Source: Halotalea alkalilenta DSM 17697 (GTDB lineage Bacteria > Pseudomonadota > Gammaproteobacteria > Pseudomonadales > Halomonadaceae). Taken from it: a DNA stretch of 64,000 bases. Under the pieces are notes generated by a model that was not told the origin of the DNA, searched no databases, and saw only the letters and a program-made list of their open reading frames with translations. Below are positions 26,410 through 35,191 of this stretch, in pieces. Both the position numbers and the translations under genes were made by a program. The stretch lies in assembly GCF_000621205.1 (NCBI RefSeq), contig NZ_KK211228.1:142246-206245 (forward strand). The letters run 5' to 3'. Position 1 is the first letter of the stretch. Every line of letters begins with the position of its first letter.

Positions 26410-27510
26410 ATGAACACCGCCGCCCAAGCGCCGATTCTCGAGATCCAAGACGCCGTGCACAGCTACGGCTCCGTGCTCGCCCTGGACCACGTCTCACTGC
26501 GGGTAGAGCCGGGCGAGTTCGTCTCGATCCTGGGCGAAAGCGGCTCCGGCAAGACCACCTTGCTGCGGCTGATTTCCGGGCTGGAGCAGGCCCAGTCGAT
26601 CACCCGGCTGGCGATCGGCGGCCAAAGCGTGATCGGCAAGCCGCCGGCCCAGCGCAACTGCACCACGGTATTCCAGAGCTACGCGTTGTTCCCGCACATG
26701 AGTGTCGAGGAGAACGTGGCCTATGGCCTGAAAGTGCGCGGCGTGGCGCGAGCCGAAGCCCTGCGCCAGGCTCGGGAGGCACTGGCGGTGGTGCGCCTGG
26801 AGGCCAAGGCGCAGCGCAGCATCGGCCAGCTCTCCGGCGGTGAGAAGCAGCGCGTGGCCCTGGCCCGGGCGTTCGTCATCCGTCCGGCGCTGCTGCTGCT
26901 CGACGAGCCGCTGGCCGCGCTCGACGAAAAGCTGCGCATCGACATGCAGTCGGAGCTGGTGGAGATCCAGCGCTCGCTGGGGATGACCTTCATCTTCATC
27001 ACCCACAGCAAGGAAGAGGCCCTGACCATGAGCGACCGGGTGGTGCTGATGCGCCGCGGCCGGGTCGAGCAGATCGGCCCGCCGGTGGCCCTGTTCGACA
27101 GCCCCAGCAGCCTGTTCGCCGCCGAATTCATGGGTTTCGAGAACCTGCTCGGCGGTCGCGTGCTGGACACCCGCGACGGCACCGCGCTGATCGAGCTGGC
27201 CAACGGCACACGCATCCGCAGCCGGGTAGGCGGGGATCAACCGCTACAGGCCGGCGTGGACGCGGGCATAGCCGTGCGCGCCGAACACCTGCGCCTGATC
27301 AGCGCCGCGGGCACCAACGCGCCAGCCGGCGTCAATGCCCTGCCCTGCGAGCCGTCACCGGCGGCCTACCGCGGCAAGTACACCGAACGTTGGGCCGACA
27401 CCCCCGCGGGCCGGCTCAAGCTGCGCAACTGGGAAGGAAAGAACGTCGACGTGCCCAGTGCCGACACGGTGATCTGGGAAGTAGAGGATTCGATCGCATT
27501 CCCTGCCTGA
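26410..27510 (+). CDS. ABC importer ATPase, PotA-like (spermidine/putrescine type)
   Basis: A 366-residue ATP-binding subunit. Walker A is GESGSGKTT, the signature is LSGGEKQRVALARA, Walker B is LLLLDEPLAALDE, and the switch His is in FITHSKEEAL. The C-terminal 110 or so residues form the TOBE regulatory domain usual in PotA/polyol-type importers. It energises uptake through the two permeases encoded downstream. The order ATPase, binding protein, two permeases is that of a PotABCD-like importer. The substrate is presumably the compound degraded by the upstream enzymes. Confidence 0.9.
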   Translation: MNTAAQAPILEIQDAVHSYGSVLALDHVSLRVEPGEFVSILGESGSGKTTLLRLISGLEQAQSITRLAIGGQSVIGKPPAQRNCTTVFQSYALFPHMSVEENVAYGLKVRGVARAEALRQAREALAVVRLEAKAQRSIGQLSGGEKQRVALARAFVIRPALLLLDEPLAALDEKLRIDMQSELVEIQRSLGMTFIFITHSKEEALTMSDRVVLMRRGRVEQIGPPVALFDSPSSLFAAEFMGFENLLGGRVLDTRDGTALIELANGTRIRSRVGGDQPLQAGVDAGIAVRAEHLRLISAAGTNAPAGVNALPCEPSPAAYRGKYTERWADTPAGRLKLRNWEGKNVDVPSADTVIWEVEDSIAFPA

Positions 27511-27536
27511 CCAACCCTGACATCCAGGAGCGTGCC

Positions 27537-28748
27537 ATGAAAGAGAAGAGCGTTTCACAACTACAACTACAACGGTCGCGACGCGACTTCCTGCGCTCGG
27601 CGGCACTGGGCGCCGGCGCCCTGGCGCTGCCTCTGGCCCTGGACCTCCCCGCCAGCCGGCTCTGGGCGGCCGGCCCGGCCACCGTGCGTGGCTATGGCGT
27701 GACCACCTCGCAGCTCAAGGACTGGTCGGTGATGACCCAGTCCATCGGGGTGCAGATGGAGTTCACCGGCACCGGCAACGACGTCGGGGTCTTCCTGCGC
27801 GACGTGGTCGCCTCGGGGCTAGGTGACCAGACCGACATCTTCGTCTTCGAAGCCGGCACCCAGGACATCCTCGGCCCGCGCGGTATCTACCTGCCGATCG
27901 ATACCCAGCACCCGGCGCTGACCCTATGGGAGCGCACCCCAGACGAGTGGAAGCACAGCCGCGTGGTCCAGGACGCCGAAGGCAACCAATGGGGCGTGCC
28001 GGTGATCGGCAACGCCGACAGCTTCGGCTACTTCCCGGAGAAGCTCGGCCTGGACCCGAACAGCGAAGAAGAACTGTCCTGGTCGCTGGTGTTCGACGAC
28101 CCGCGCACTCGCGGCCGGGTCTCCTTCGACAGGACCTGGGGCTACTCGCTGCCGATGGCGGCGCTGTATCTGCAGAGCAAGACCGGCAAGCCGTTCAGCA
28201 ACTGCGCCGACCTCCAGCCGGAAGAGACCCGCCAGGTCGTCGACTTCCTGATCGAGCGCAAGCGCGCCGGGCAGTTCCGCACCCTGCATTCCTCGTTCGA
28301 GGAGCAGATCCAGCTGCTGAGCAACCGCGAAGTGGACGTGATCAACTGCTGGGAGCCGGCCGTGCGCGAGGTCAACCTCAAGCTCGGCAAGGACGCGACC
28401 CGCTACGCCTACACCCAAGAGGGCTACTACAAGTGGGGCCACGGCGCCTACCTGCCGGTGCAGGCCGGCGATAGGGACAACCTGGATGCGATCTACAAGG
28501 TGCTCAACTACTACCTCGGCGGCGAGTACCGCGCCCTGCAGGCCCGCGATCGCGGCTATGCCGGGCCGAACATGGACCTGGCGGTGGCCTATGCGCGGGA
28601 AAACGGCTGGAGCGCCGAAGACATCGCCACCCTCGAGGAGACCGAGCGGAAGATCGCCCGCAAGTTCTCCAAACCATTGGTCAGCACCACCACTCCGTCG
28701 AACGCCGATTCGATGGAGGAGCAGTGGCAGCGTTTCCTGAACGCCTGA
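27537..28748 (+). CDS. Periplasmic binding protein with Tat signal, PotD-like
   Basis: A 403-residue extracellular solute-binding protein of the polyamine/iron type (SBP_bac_8-like). The N-terminus carries a twin-arginine signal: RSRRDFLRS near residues 14-22, followed by a hydrophobic stretch and a likely AxA cleavage near residue 40-45. Export by Tat suggests that it folds, or binds its ligand, before leaving the cytoplasm; most PotD proteins use Sec. The ATG at 27537 has an AGGAG site. It delivers ligand to the two permeases encoded downstream. Confidence 0.87.
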   Translation: MKEKSVSQLQLQRSRRDFLRSAALGAGALALPLALDLPASRLWAAGPATVRGYGVTTSQLKDWSVMTQSIGVQMEFTGTGNDVGVFLRDVVASGLGDQTDIFVFEAGTQDILGPRGIYLPIDTQHPALTLWERTPDEWKHSRVVQDAEGNQWGVPVIGNADSFGYFPEKLGLDPNSEEELSWSLVFDDPRTRGRVSFDRTWGYSLPMAALYLQSKTGKPFSNCADLQPEETRQVVDFLIERKRAGQFRTLHSSFEEQIQLLSNREVDVINCWEPAVREVNLKLGKDATRYAYTQEGYYKWGHGAYLPVQAGDRDNLDAIYKVLNYYLGGEYRALQARDRGYAGPNMDLAVAYARENGWSAEDIATLEETERKIARKFSKPLVSTTTPSNADSMEEQWQRFLNA

Positions 28749-28810
28749 GCCCATGGCCCGCCCGCCGAATGCATCCGGCGGGCGCCGGTCGACACAAGAG
28801 GAGACGCCAC

Positions 28811-29752
28811 ATGAGTACATCGATCCCTGATACACAGGCTCAGGTGGCGCCACCGTCCCTGGCGGCCAAGACGCCCTGGCGAACCCTGCTGGGCCGCATC
28901 GACTGGCCACTGGCGCTGTTTCTCGTCGCCTGGTTCATCGCCGTGGTGGTACCGCTGCTTGGGGTGGTGGTCTACAGCTTCTTCGAAACCAAGTCGTTCT
29001 TCACCGTGTACACACCGAGCCTCAACACCTGGGCCTCGATCTTCGACTCGGGCCGCTTCGAGGTGATCCTGCGCACCCTGCGCATCGCCTTCACGGTGAC
29101 CGCGGTGGAGCTGGTACTGGCCTTCGCCTTCAGCCTGTGGCTGGCCAAGGGCCGCGCTTCGCGCACGGTCAAGGCGATGACCCTGGCGCTGATGACGGTG
29201 CCGTTCTTCCTCGACCTCTCTTCACGCACGATCATCTGGCGGGCGATTCTGGGCGAGAACGGGCCGCTGATCCCGCTGCTCACCGGCATCGGCCTGGTCG
29301 AGCCGGGGTCGGCCGGCATTCTGTACAGCGAATGGGCGGTCCATTTCGGCATGATCATCGCCCTGTTCCCGACCATGATGCTGCCGGTATACATCGCCAT
29401 CTCGCTGGTCGACGACACCTTGATCGATGCCAGCAACGACCTCGGCGCCTCCCCCTGGCAGACCCTGACCAGGGTCGTCATCCCGCTGTCGCTGCCCGGG
29501 GTGATCGCCGGCATCCTGTTCACCCTCGGCTCGGCGATGGCCGCCTGGGTGGAGCCGAGCATGCTCGGCGGCGGCTTCGTCAACCTGCTGAGCAACTCGA
29601 TCGAAAGCGCCTATTCAGCCCTGCGCTACCCGGTACTGGCGGCCCTGACCACGCTGATCGTAATGATCCTCGGCGTGCTGGTGCTGGCATTCGTGCTCAT
29701 CGGTCGACGCTTCGGCGATCTGTCTTCATCGTTTCGCGTGCTGAGGAGCTGA
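28811..29752 (+). CDS. ABC importer permease, PotB-like
   Basis: A 313-residue inner-membrane permease with about six membrane segments. The cytoplasmic EAA loop reads DASNDLGASPWQTLTRVVIPLSLPG, shown here in parts: DLGASPWQTL and VVIPLSLPG. The first 30 residues are a hydrophilic extension. The ATG at 28811 has AGAGGAGA in front. It pairs with the next gene, 4 bases downstream, as the channel of the PotABCD-like importer. Confidence 0.9.
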   Translation: MSTSIPDTQAQVAPPSLAAKTPWRTLLGRIDWPLALFLVAWFIAVVVPLLGVVVYSFFETKSFFTVYTPSLNTWASIFDSGRFEVILRTLRIAFTVTAVELVLAFAFSLWLAKGRASRTVKAMTLALMTVPFFLDLSSRTIIWRAILGENGPLIPLLTGIGLVEPGSAGILYSEWAVHFGMIIALFPTMMLPVYIAISLVDDTLIDASNDLGASPWQTLTRVVIPLSLPGVIAGILFTLGSAMAAWVEPSMLGGGFVNLLSNSIESAYSALRYPVLAALTTLIVMILGVLVLAFVLIGRRFGDLSSSFRVLRS

Positions 29753-29756
29753 AACA

Positions 29757-30578
29757 GTGAACCAACATCCCCGGGTACATCAGCGCTGGAGCTACTGGAA
29801 AGGCTGGCCCCTGCTGGGCAAGGGCATCGGCGCCCTGATGCTGCTGCTGATCTACTTCCCGCTGCTGTGGCTGGCGCTGATGTCGATCAGCGAACGCCCG
29901 CTGTCGGGCATTCCCTTGCCGCTGTCGCTGGCGCACTACACCGCGCTGTGGCAGGACACCCGCTGGATCGGCCCGTTCGGCGCCAGCCTGGCGATGGCGC
30001 TTTTGATCGGCGTGCTCTGCGCAGTCTGCGCCACCTACGTGGGCCGCGCACTGCCGCTGACGCGGCGACCGGGACGCCTGATGCTGCTGCTGGTGCTGCC
30101 GCTATTCATTCCCGGCATGTCGATGGGCGCGGCGCTGTTCATCCTCACCCGCACCGTACTGGGGCTCAAGCTGGGCTTCTGGTCGATCGCGGTGGGCCAT
30201 TTCATCTGGGCCTTCCCCTTCGCCCTGCTGATCATCATGGTGCTGACCACCCGCTTCGACCACCGGCTGATCGAGGCCGGGGCGGATCTCGGCGCGTCGA
30301 AATGGCAGATATTCCGCGACATCGAGTTGCCGCTGCTGCGCCCCGGCATCGTCGGCGCCGCGCTGTTCGGCTTCCTGCTGTCGTTCAACGAAATGCTGCG
30401 CACCCTGTTCCTGCGCGGGACCACCGAGACCATGCCGGTGTGGAACTGGATCATGGCGTCGTCCCAGCAGTCGCAGGTGCCGATCATCTTCGCGCTGACG
30501 ACCCTGGTGCTGCTGGTGACCCTGCCGCTGTTCCTCGGCCTGTTCTGGATTCTGTTCGTGCGCCTGGAGCGCCAGTGA
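29757..30578 (+). CDS. ABC importer permease, PotC-like
   Basis: The second permease, 273 residues, about six membrane segments, with EAA loop features DLGASKWQIF and IELPLLRPG. The start is GTG at 29757, preceded by GAGGAG 9 bases upstream and close behind the previous stop, so the two are coupled. It is the last gene of the operon. The convergent regulator gene ends 12 bases away. Confidence 0.9.
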   Translation: MNQHPRVHQRWSYWKGWPLLGKGIGALMLLLIYFPLLWLALMSISERPLSGIPLPLSLAHYTALWQDTRWIGPFGASLAMALLIGVLCAVCATYVGRALPLTRRPGRLMLLLVLPLFIPGMSMGAALFILTRTVLGLKLGFWSIAVGHFIWAFPFALLIIMVLTTRFDHRLIEAGADLGASKWQIFRDIELPLLRPGIVGAALFGFLLSFNEMLRTLFLRGTTETMPVWNWIMASSQQSQVPIIFALTTLVLLVTLPLFLGLFWILFVRLERQ

Positions 30579-30582
30579 GACG

Positions 30583-30603
30583 CGCCCGGCTCAGCCCCGG
30601 GCG
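30583..30603. terminator. Possible two-way hairpin between the operon and its regulator
   Basis: CGCCCGG (30583-30589) and CCGGGCG (30597-30603) can pair around a 7-base loop, overlapping the regulator's stop codon. There is no T-run. It could slow transcription from both sides. Confidence 0.35.
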
Positions 30604-31235
30604 TGCAGCGAACTGGCCGACACGTGAATGTCCCGCACCAGACAGTCGTAGACCTCGGCAGGGTCGCCTTTCTCGAGGGCGGCGTAGATCCGTCGATGTT
30701 CGTCATTGGCGTGGTTGACGAAATCGGGGTCGGCGAACAGCTCGTTGAACAACGGACCGACCCGGCTCCATAGGTCCTGGATCATTTTCAGCAAATGCGG
30801 GGAGTTGGCTTTTTCATAGATATGGAAATGGAACTTCTGATTCAGCGTCACATAGCCTTCCGAGCTATTTTCACGCACTGACGCTTCCAGCTCATCGAGC
30901 ATTCTCCCAAGCTCTTCCAGGGACGCGGCGTCTATGTTCGGCGTGGCCAGTTCCGCAGCGAGCCCTTCCAGCGCACAGCGAATGCGCAGCAGTTCGAGAT
31001 ACTTCTCCTTGGAAATCTTCGGCACCGCGATCGAGCGATTCGGCAGCACGTCCAGCCGGTGCTCGGCGACCAGACGCTGCAGGGCCTCGCGGATGGGCGT
31101 TGCGGAGATACCGTAGCTATCGGCGAGCGCCCGGATGATCAGCACCTGACCGGGCAGAAAGCGTCCTGACACCATGCCCTGGGTGATTTCATCGTAGGCG
31201 AGCTCGGTCAATGTCCGGTGCTCGATCTTTTGCAT
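30591..31235 (-). CDS. GntR-family regulator, FadR/VanR-like (FCD domain)
   Basis: A 214-residue regulator. The N-terminal winged helix has LAYDEITQGMVSGRFLPGQ and SYGISATPIREALQRL. The C-terminal FCD ligand-binding domain has a run of helices with IRCALEGLAAEL, HFHIYEKANSP and a metal-binding His pattern (HANDEHRRIYAAL). The frame extends to 31499, but the ATG at 31235 gives the normal GntR start (MQKIEHRTLTEL). It lies convergent to the nine-gene operon and is the obvious candidate to read the pathway's substrate and bind the palindrome at 21226-21242. Confidence 0.85.
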   Translation of the reverse strand: MQKIEHRTLTELAYDEITQGMVSGRFLPGQVLIIRALADSYGISATPIREALQRLVAEHRLDVLPNRSIAVPKISKEKYLELLRIRCALEGLAAELATPNIDAASLEELGRMLDELEASVRENSSEGYVTLNQKFHFHIYEKANSPHLLKMIQDLWSRVGPLFNELFADPDFVNHANDEHRRIYAALEKGDPAEVYDCLVRDIHVSASSLHARG

Positions 31236-31535
31236 TACGAAAACCCTGATGTTTTTCCAAGTGCCCGGCCGTGGAACGGCTGCAAAAACCGAGTGTAACA
31301 CCTGATCTTTCCGCCATGGCCACGGGCTCGAGCCGCCACCGCTCGAGACACGACCGGGCGAGCGACGCGGGGCGGTAAGCAGCTGTGGACGAGGAGATCG
31401 AGCGATGGCTGGTGGATGGCGGAAAAATCCGCTGACGGGGTCTGGCGTCGGATTCATCAGCGACTCCCGCTTGGCCACGCATGCTCGAATGAACGGCATT
31501 ACGCGCCAAGCGGGTCGTCGCTGGCTGGATCAGTC
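31236..31535. other. Intergenic region between gntR and alaC
   Basis: Exactly 300 bases. Leftward frame upstream of the regulator is open but has no family resemblance, so I read it as leader DNA. It should hold the gntR promoter. I see no copy of the TGATATATCA half-site found in front of the operon. Confidence 0.35.
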
Positions 31536-32747
31536 TCACCCCTGGGCGGACAGCAGCCCATCTGCGCGGAACATCGCCTTGATCCCGCGTACCGCTTGGC
31601 GCGTGCGGTCGCGATTCTCGATCAGCGCGAAGCGCACATGGTCGTCACCGTACTCGCCGAAGCCGACCCCGGGAGAAACGCAAACCTTGGCATCGGCGAG
31701 CAGCTTCTTGGCAAACTCGAGCGAGCCTAGCTCGGCGTAGGGTTCGGGAATTTTGGCCCAGACGTACATCGACGCGCGCGGCTTCTCGACCATCCAACCG
31801 GCCTCGTGCAGCCCCTTGACCAGCACGTCGCGGCGCGCCTGGTACTCGCGGGTGATCTCGCCGACGCAGCCCTGGTCGCCCTCGAGCGCTGCGATCGCGG
31901 CGACCTGGAGCGGCGTGAAGGTGCCATAGTCGTGATAGCTCTTGAGCCGCGCCAATGCCTGGACCAGCTCGGGGTTGCCGACCATGAAGCCGATCCGCCA
32001 GCCGGCCATGTTGTAGCTCTTCGACAGAGTGAAGAACTCGACCGCGATCTCCTTCGCGCCCTCCACCTGCATGATCGATGGCGCCTGCCAGCCGTCGTAG
32101 ACGATGTCGGCATAGGCGAGGTCGTGGACCACCAGCACACCGTACTGCTTGGCCAGCGCCACCACGCGCTCGAAGAAGTCGAGCTCGACGCACTGGGCGG
32201 TGGGGTTGGAGGGAAAGCCGAGAATCATCATCTTCGGGCTGGGAATGGTCTCGCGGATCGCTCGCTCGAGCTCGGCGAAGAAGTCCATGCCCGGCACCAG
32301 CGGCACCGAACGCACCTGGGCGCCGGCGATCACCGCACCGTAGATGTGGATCGGATAGCTGGGGTTGGGCACCAGCACGGTGTCGCCGGCATCGAGCGTG
32401 GCGAGCATCAGGTGGGCGAGCCCTTCCTTGGAGCCGATGGTGACGATCGCCTCGCTCTCGGGATCGATCTCCACCGCGTAGCGATCCCGATACCAGCGGG
32501 AGATCGCACGGCGCAGCCGCGGGATGCCCTTCGAGGTCGAGTAGCCGTGGGTATCGTCGCGGCGCGCCACCTCGACCAGCTTGTCGACGATGTGCGCGGG
32601 CGTGGGGCCGTCCGGATTGCCCATCGAGAAGTCGATGATGTCCTCGCCCCGTCGGCGAGCGGCCATCTTGAGCTCCGCGGTGATGTTGAAAACGTAGGGG
32701 GGCAGACGATCGATGCGGGTGAAACGACGTGGGGTAACGCTGGTCAT
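31536..32747 (-). CDS. alaC: Glutamate-pyruvate aminotransferase AlaC
   Basis: A class I/II PLP aminotransferase of 403 residues, very like E. coli AlaC (412), which makes alanine from pyruvate and glutamate. Landmarks are [14 protein letters not shown] near the N-terminus, [31 protein letters not shown] and the PLP lysine in [15 protein letters not shown]. It stands alone, with about 170 bases to the next gene on the right. Confidence 0.93.
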   Translation of the reverse strand: MTSVTPRRFTRIDRLPPYVFNITAELKMAARRRGEDIIDFSMGNPDGPTPAHIVDKLVEVARRDDTHGYSTSKGIPRLRRAISRWYRDRYAVEIDPESEAIVTIGSKEGLAHLMLATLDAGDTVLVPNPSYPIHIYGAVIAGAQVRSVPLVPGMDFFAELERAIRETIPSPKMMILGFPSNPTAQCVELDFFERVVALAKQYGVLVVHDLAYADIVYDGWQAPSIMQVEGAKEIAVEFFTLSKSYNMAGWRIGFMVGNPELVQALARLKSYHDYGTFTPLQVAAIAALEGDQGCVGEITREYQARRDVLVKGLHEAGWMVEKPRASMYVWAKIPEPYAELGSLEFAKKLLADAKVCVSPGVGFGEYGDDHVRFALIENRDRTRQAVRGIKAMFRADGLLSAQG

Positions 32748-32918
32748 GGGACCCTCGGCAGTGACGTAGGCGCCCGGAACCGTCCGAGCGACGCCGGCCG
32801 CTTATCGCGGCCTGGGACGCGCCCCGCTCCCCCAACCGTGCGGGACAGGGGATGAGCAAGGCGTGCCATGGCTTACTTTCCCTAATCCCGACGGCGAAAT
32901 CCAGCGCTTTCCACCGCC

Positions 32919-33725
32919 TCACTCACCATCGACACCCTGCTTGCCGGGGCGCTCGTCATAGCGGATGACGTTGTGCATGTAGCCGCCGTCGATGTAGAGC
33001 GTGGTCGCGGTGATGTAGCGCGCCTGCGGCGAGCAGAGGAACACCACGGTCTGGCCGATGTCCGACGTCTCGCCGACGTGCCCGGCGGGTATCCAGCGCT
33101 CGAACCTGTCGCGCCCCATCTCGTCGATGTCGCCACGGTTGATGTCGGTCTCGATCGCGCCCGGCGAGAGCCCGACCACCCGGATTCCGTACTCGCCCCA
33201 CTCGACCCCGGCGGCGCGGCTGAGCATCTTGAGCCCCGCCTTGGCGATGCTGTAGTGGCCGACGCCCTTGCGCGTCACCTCGTCGTGGATCGACTGCATG
33301 TTGATCACCACCCCACCGCCGCTGTTCTTCATTCGCCGCGCCGCCTGCTGGGCACAGAGGAAGGGCGCGGTGAGATTGACCTGGATCAGCGCGTCCCACT
33401 TCTCCGGCGGCAGCTCCTCGAGCGCGTACTTGTCCTCGTAGCCCGCATTGTTGATCAGGATGTCGATCTGGTCGAAATTCTCATCGAACTGCTCGAAGAG
33501 CCCTGCGACGCTTGCGGCATCAGTGAAGTCACCGGTGACCACCACCACCTTGACCCCATGCTTGTCGCTGAGCTCCTCGGCGGTGCGGGTCGCCTCGTCG
33601 CGCGGCCTGCGTGAATGGAGCGCTACGTTGGCGCCGGCGGCGGCGAGCTGCGCGACCACCTCGGCGCCGATCCCGCGGTTGCCGCCGGTGACCAGCGCAT
33701 TCTTGCCTTTGAGGGAAATTTCCAT
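32919..33725 (-). CDS. Short-chain dehydrogenase/reductase (glucose-1-dehydrogenase-like)
   Basis: A 268-residue classical SDR. The cofactor site is TGGNRGIGAEV at residues 14-24, NNAG is near 92, and the catalytic YSIAKAG carries Tyr and Lys. The Arg-rich stretch after the second beta strand (SRRPRDEA) suggests NADP. The C-terminal YIDGGY is typical. It resembles glucose-1-dehydrogenase and oxidoreductases of unknown substrate. No pathway partner is evident: the neighbours are alaC and an MHS transporter. Confidence 0.85.
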   Translation of the reverse strand: MEISLKGKNALVTGGNRGIGAEVVAQLAAAGANVALHSRRPRDEATRTAEELSDKHGVKVVVVTGDFTDAASVAGLFEQFDENFDQIDILINNAGYEDKYALEELPPEKWDALIQVNLTAPFLCAQQAARRMKNSGGGVVINMQSIHDEVTRKGVGHYSIAKAGLKMLSRAAGVEWGEYGIRVVGLSPGAIETDINRGDIDEMGRDRFERWIPAGHVGETSDIGQTVVFLCSPQARYITATTLYIDGGYMHNVIRYDERPGKQGVDGE

Positions 33726-33807
33726 ATCGCCTCCTGCTGGGTGCGTGCCGGGGAGGAACGATGCCGCCCCACCAAGACAAAGCCTAGCAGGCCACGAAGA
33801 AGATGCC

Positions 33808-35112
33808 TTAGTTCAGCCGGACCCGGCCAGCGGCCAGGCCGCGGCGGGTGAGATAAGCGCCGATCGCCATGCCGAGCAGGCTCAAGAGCACGATGTAGTA
33901 GACCGGCGCGTAGTCGAAATGCACGATCGCAAGCGAGAGTACCAGCGGGGTCAGCCCGCCGAAGATCGCATAGGCGACGTTGTAGGAGAACGACAGCCCC
34001 GAGAAGCGCACCTCGGCCGGAAACGCTTTCACCGCGATCGCCGGGATCAGGCCGGTGATGCCGACGAAGAATCCGGTCAGCAGATAGAGCGGCACCAGGT
34101 AGTCGGTGGTGTGGTGCATGGTGACGTAGAACACCGTGAAGCTCACGCCCAGGCCGAAGCTGAACACCATGAACACCGGCCCGTCGCCGAAGCGGTCGGC
34201 CAGCCGCCCGCAGACCACGCAGCCGACCACCACCGCGAGGATCGCCAGGCTGTTGGCCGAGAGCGCTGCGGTCCGATCGAGACCGATGCCCGGCCCTTGC
34301 AGCAGGGTCGGCATCATCAGGGTGGTGACTACGATCGCCGCCGTGAGGATCCAGGTCACCAGCATCGCCAGCAGCACGCCGGCCCGATGTTCGCGCACTA
34401 CCCGCTTCAGCGGCATCTCACGCGAGAGCTGCTGGCGCGTGCGCATTTCGCTGAACACTGGCGTCTCGTGCAGGTAGCGGCGCAGGTAGAGCGTCACCAG
34501 CCCAAGCAGGCCGCCGAGGATGAACGGCAGTCTCCAGGCCCAGCTCTCGAGCTGCTCCTGACTGAACTGCCGATGCACTACCGTGGCCACCAGCGAGCCC
34601 AACAGGATCCCCAGGGCAAGACCGGCGGAGAGCGTGCCGCAGGCGAAACCCACGTGGCGTGTCGGGACGTGCTCGGTGACGAATACCCAGGCGCCCGGCG
34701 CCTCACCGCCGATCGCCGCTCCCTGCAGCAATCGCATCGCCAGCAGCAGCAGCGGCGCCAGCACACCGAGCGTGGCATAGGTCGGCAGCAGCCCCATCGC
34801 CAGGGTAGGCAACGACATCAGCAGGATGCTGAACATGAACATCCGTTTGCGACCGAGCAGATCGCCGAAATGAGCCATCACGACACCGCCGAGCGGGCGG
34901 ATCAGGTAGCCGGCAGCGAAGATCCCGAAGGTCTGCACCAGGCGCAGCCACTCCGGCATGTCGGGGGGGAAGAACAGCATGCCGATGGTCGCGGCGAAGA
35001 ATACGAAGATGACGAAATCGTAGAATTCGAGCGCACCACCGAGGGCGGAGAGAGCGAGCGTCTTGGCATCTCGGCGATCGAGCCGGCGGGCACAAGCGAG
35101 GGTGTCGTACAT
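33808..35112 (-). CDS. MFS transporter, metabolite:H+ symporter (MHS) type, copy 1
   Basis: A 434-residue twelve-segment permease. GALEFYDFVIFVFFA, a GRKRMFMFS loop between segments 2 and 3, QGAAIGGEAPGAWVFVTEH and WAWRLPFILGGLLGL are typical of the MHS family (ShiA/KgtP/ProP relatives), which import organic acids or osmolytes with protons. I chose the ATG at 35112 over the open frame extending to 35223 because it matches the paralogue's N-terminus. It follows its paralogue by 79 bases, so the pair looks like a tandem duplication. Substrate unknown. Confidence 0.85.
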   Translation of the reverse strand: MYDTLACARRLDRRDAKTLALSALGGALEFYDFVIFVFFAATIGMLFFPPDMPEWLRLVQTFGIFAAGYLIRPLGGVVMAHFGDLLGRKRMFMFSILLMSLPTLAMGLLPTYATLGVLAPLLLLAMRLLQGAAIGGEAPGAWVFVTEHVPTRHVGFACGTLSAGLALGILLGSLVATVVHRQFSQEQLESWAWRLPFILGGLLGLVTLYLRRYLHETPVFSEMRTRQQLSREMPLKRVVREHRAGVLLAMLVTWILTAAIVVTTLMMPTLLQGPGIGLDRTAALSANSLAILAVVVGCVVCGRLADRFGDGPVFMVFSFGLGVSFTVFYVTMHHTTDYLVPLYLLTGFFVGITGLIPAIAVKAFPAEVRFSGLSFSYNVAYAIFGGLTPLVLSLAIVHFDYAPVYYIVLLSLLGMAIGAYLTRRGLAAGRVRLN

Positions 35113-35191
35113 CTGCAAGGGTTTCGCACGGCGAACGACGCCTGGGCGCCGGGTCCGGCGGCGCGCGGGCGCCGCCGGGGACTGGAACCGC

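Noticed and set aside
31236-31499. N-terminal extension of the GntR regulator
   Set aside because: The added residues are Arg/Pro-rich and unlike the family. The ATG at 31235 gives the standard start.
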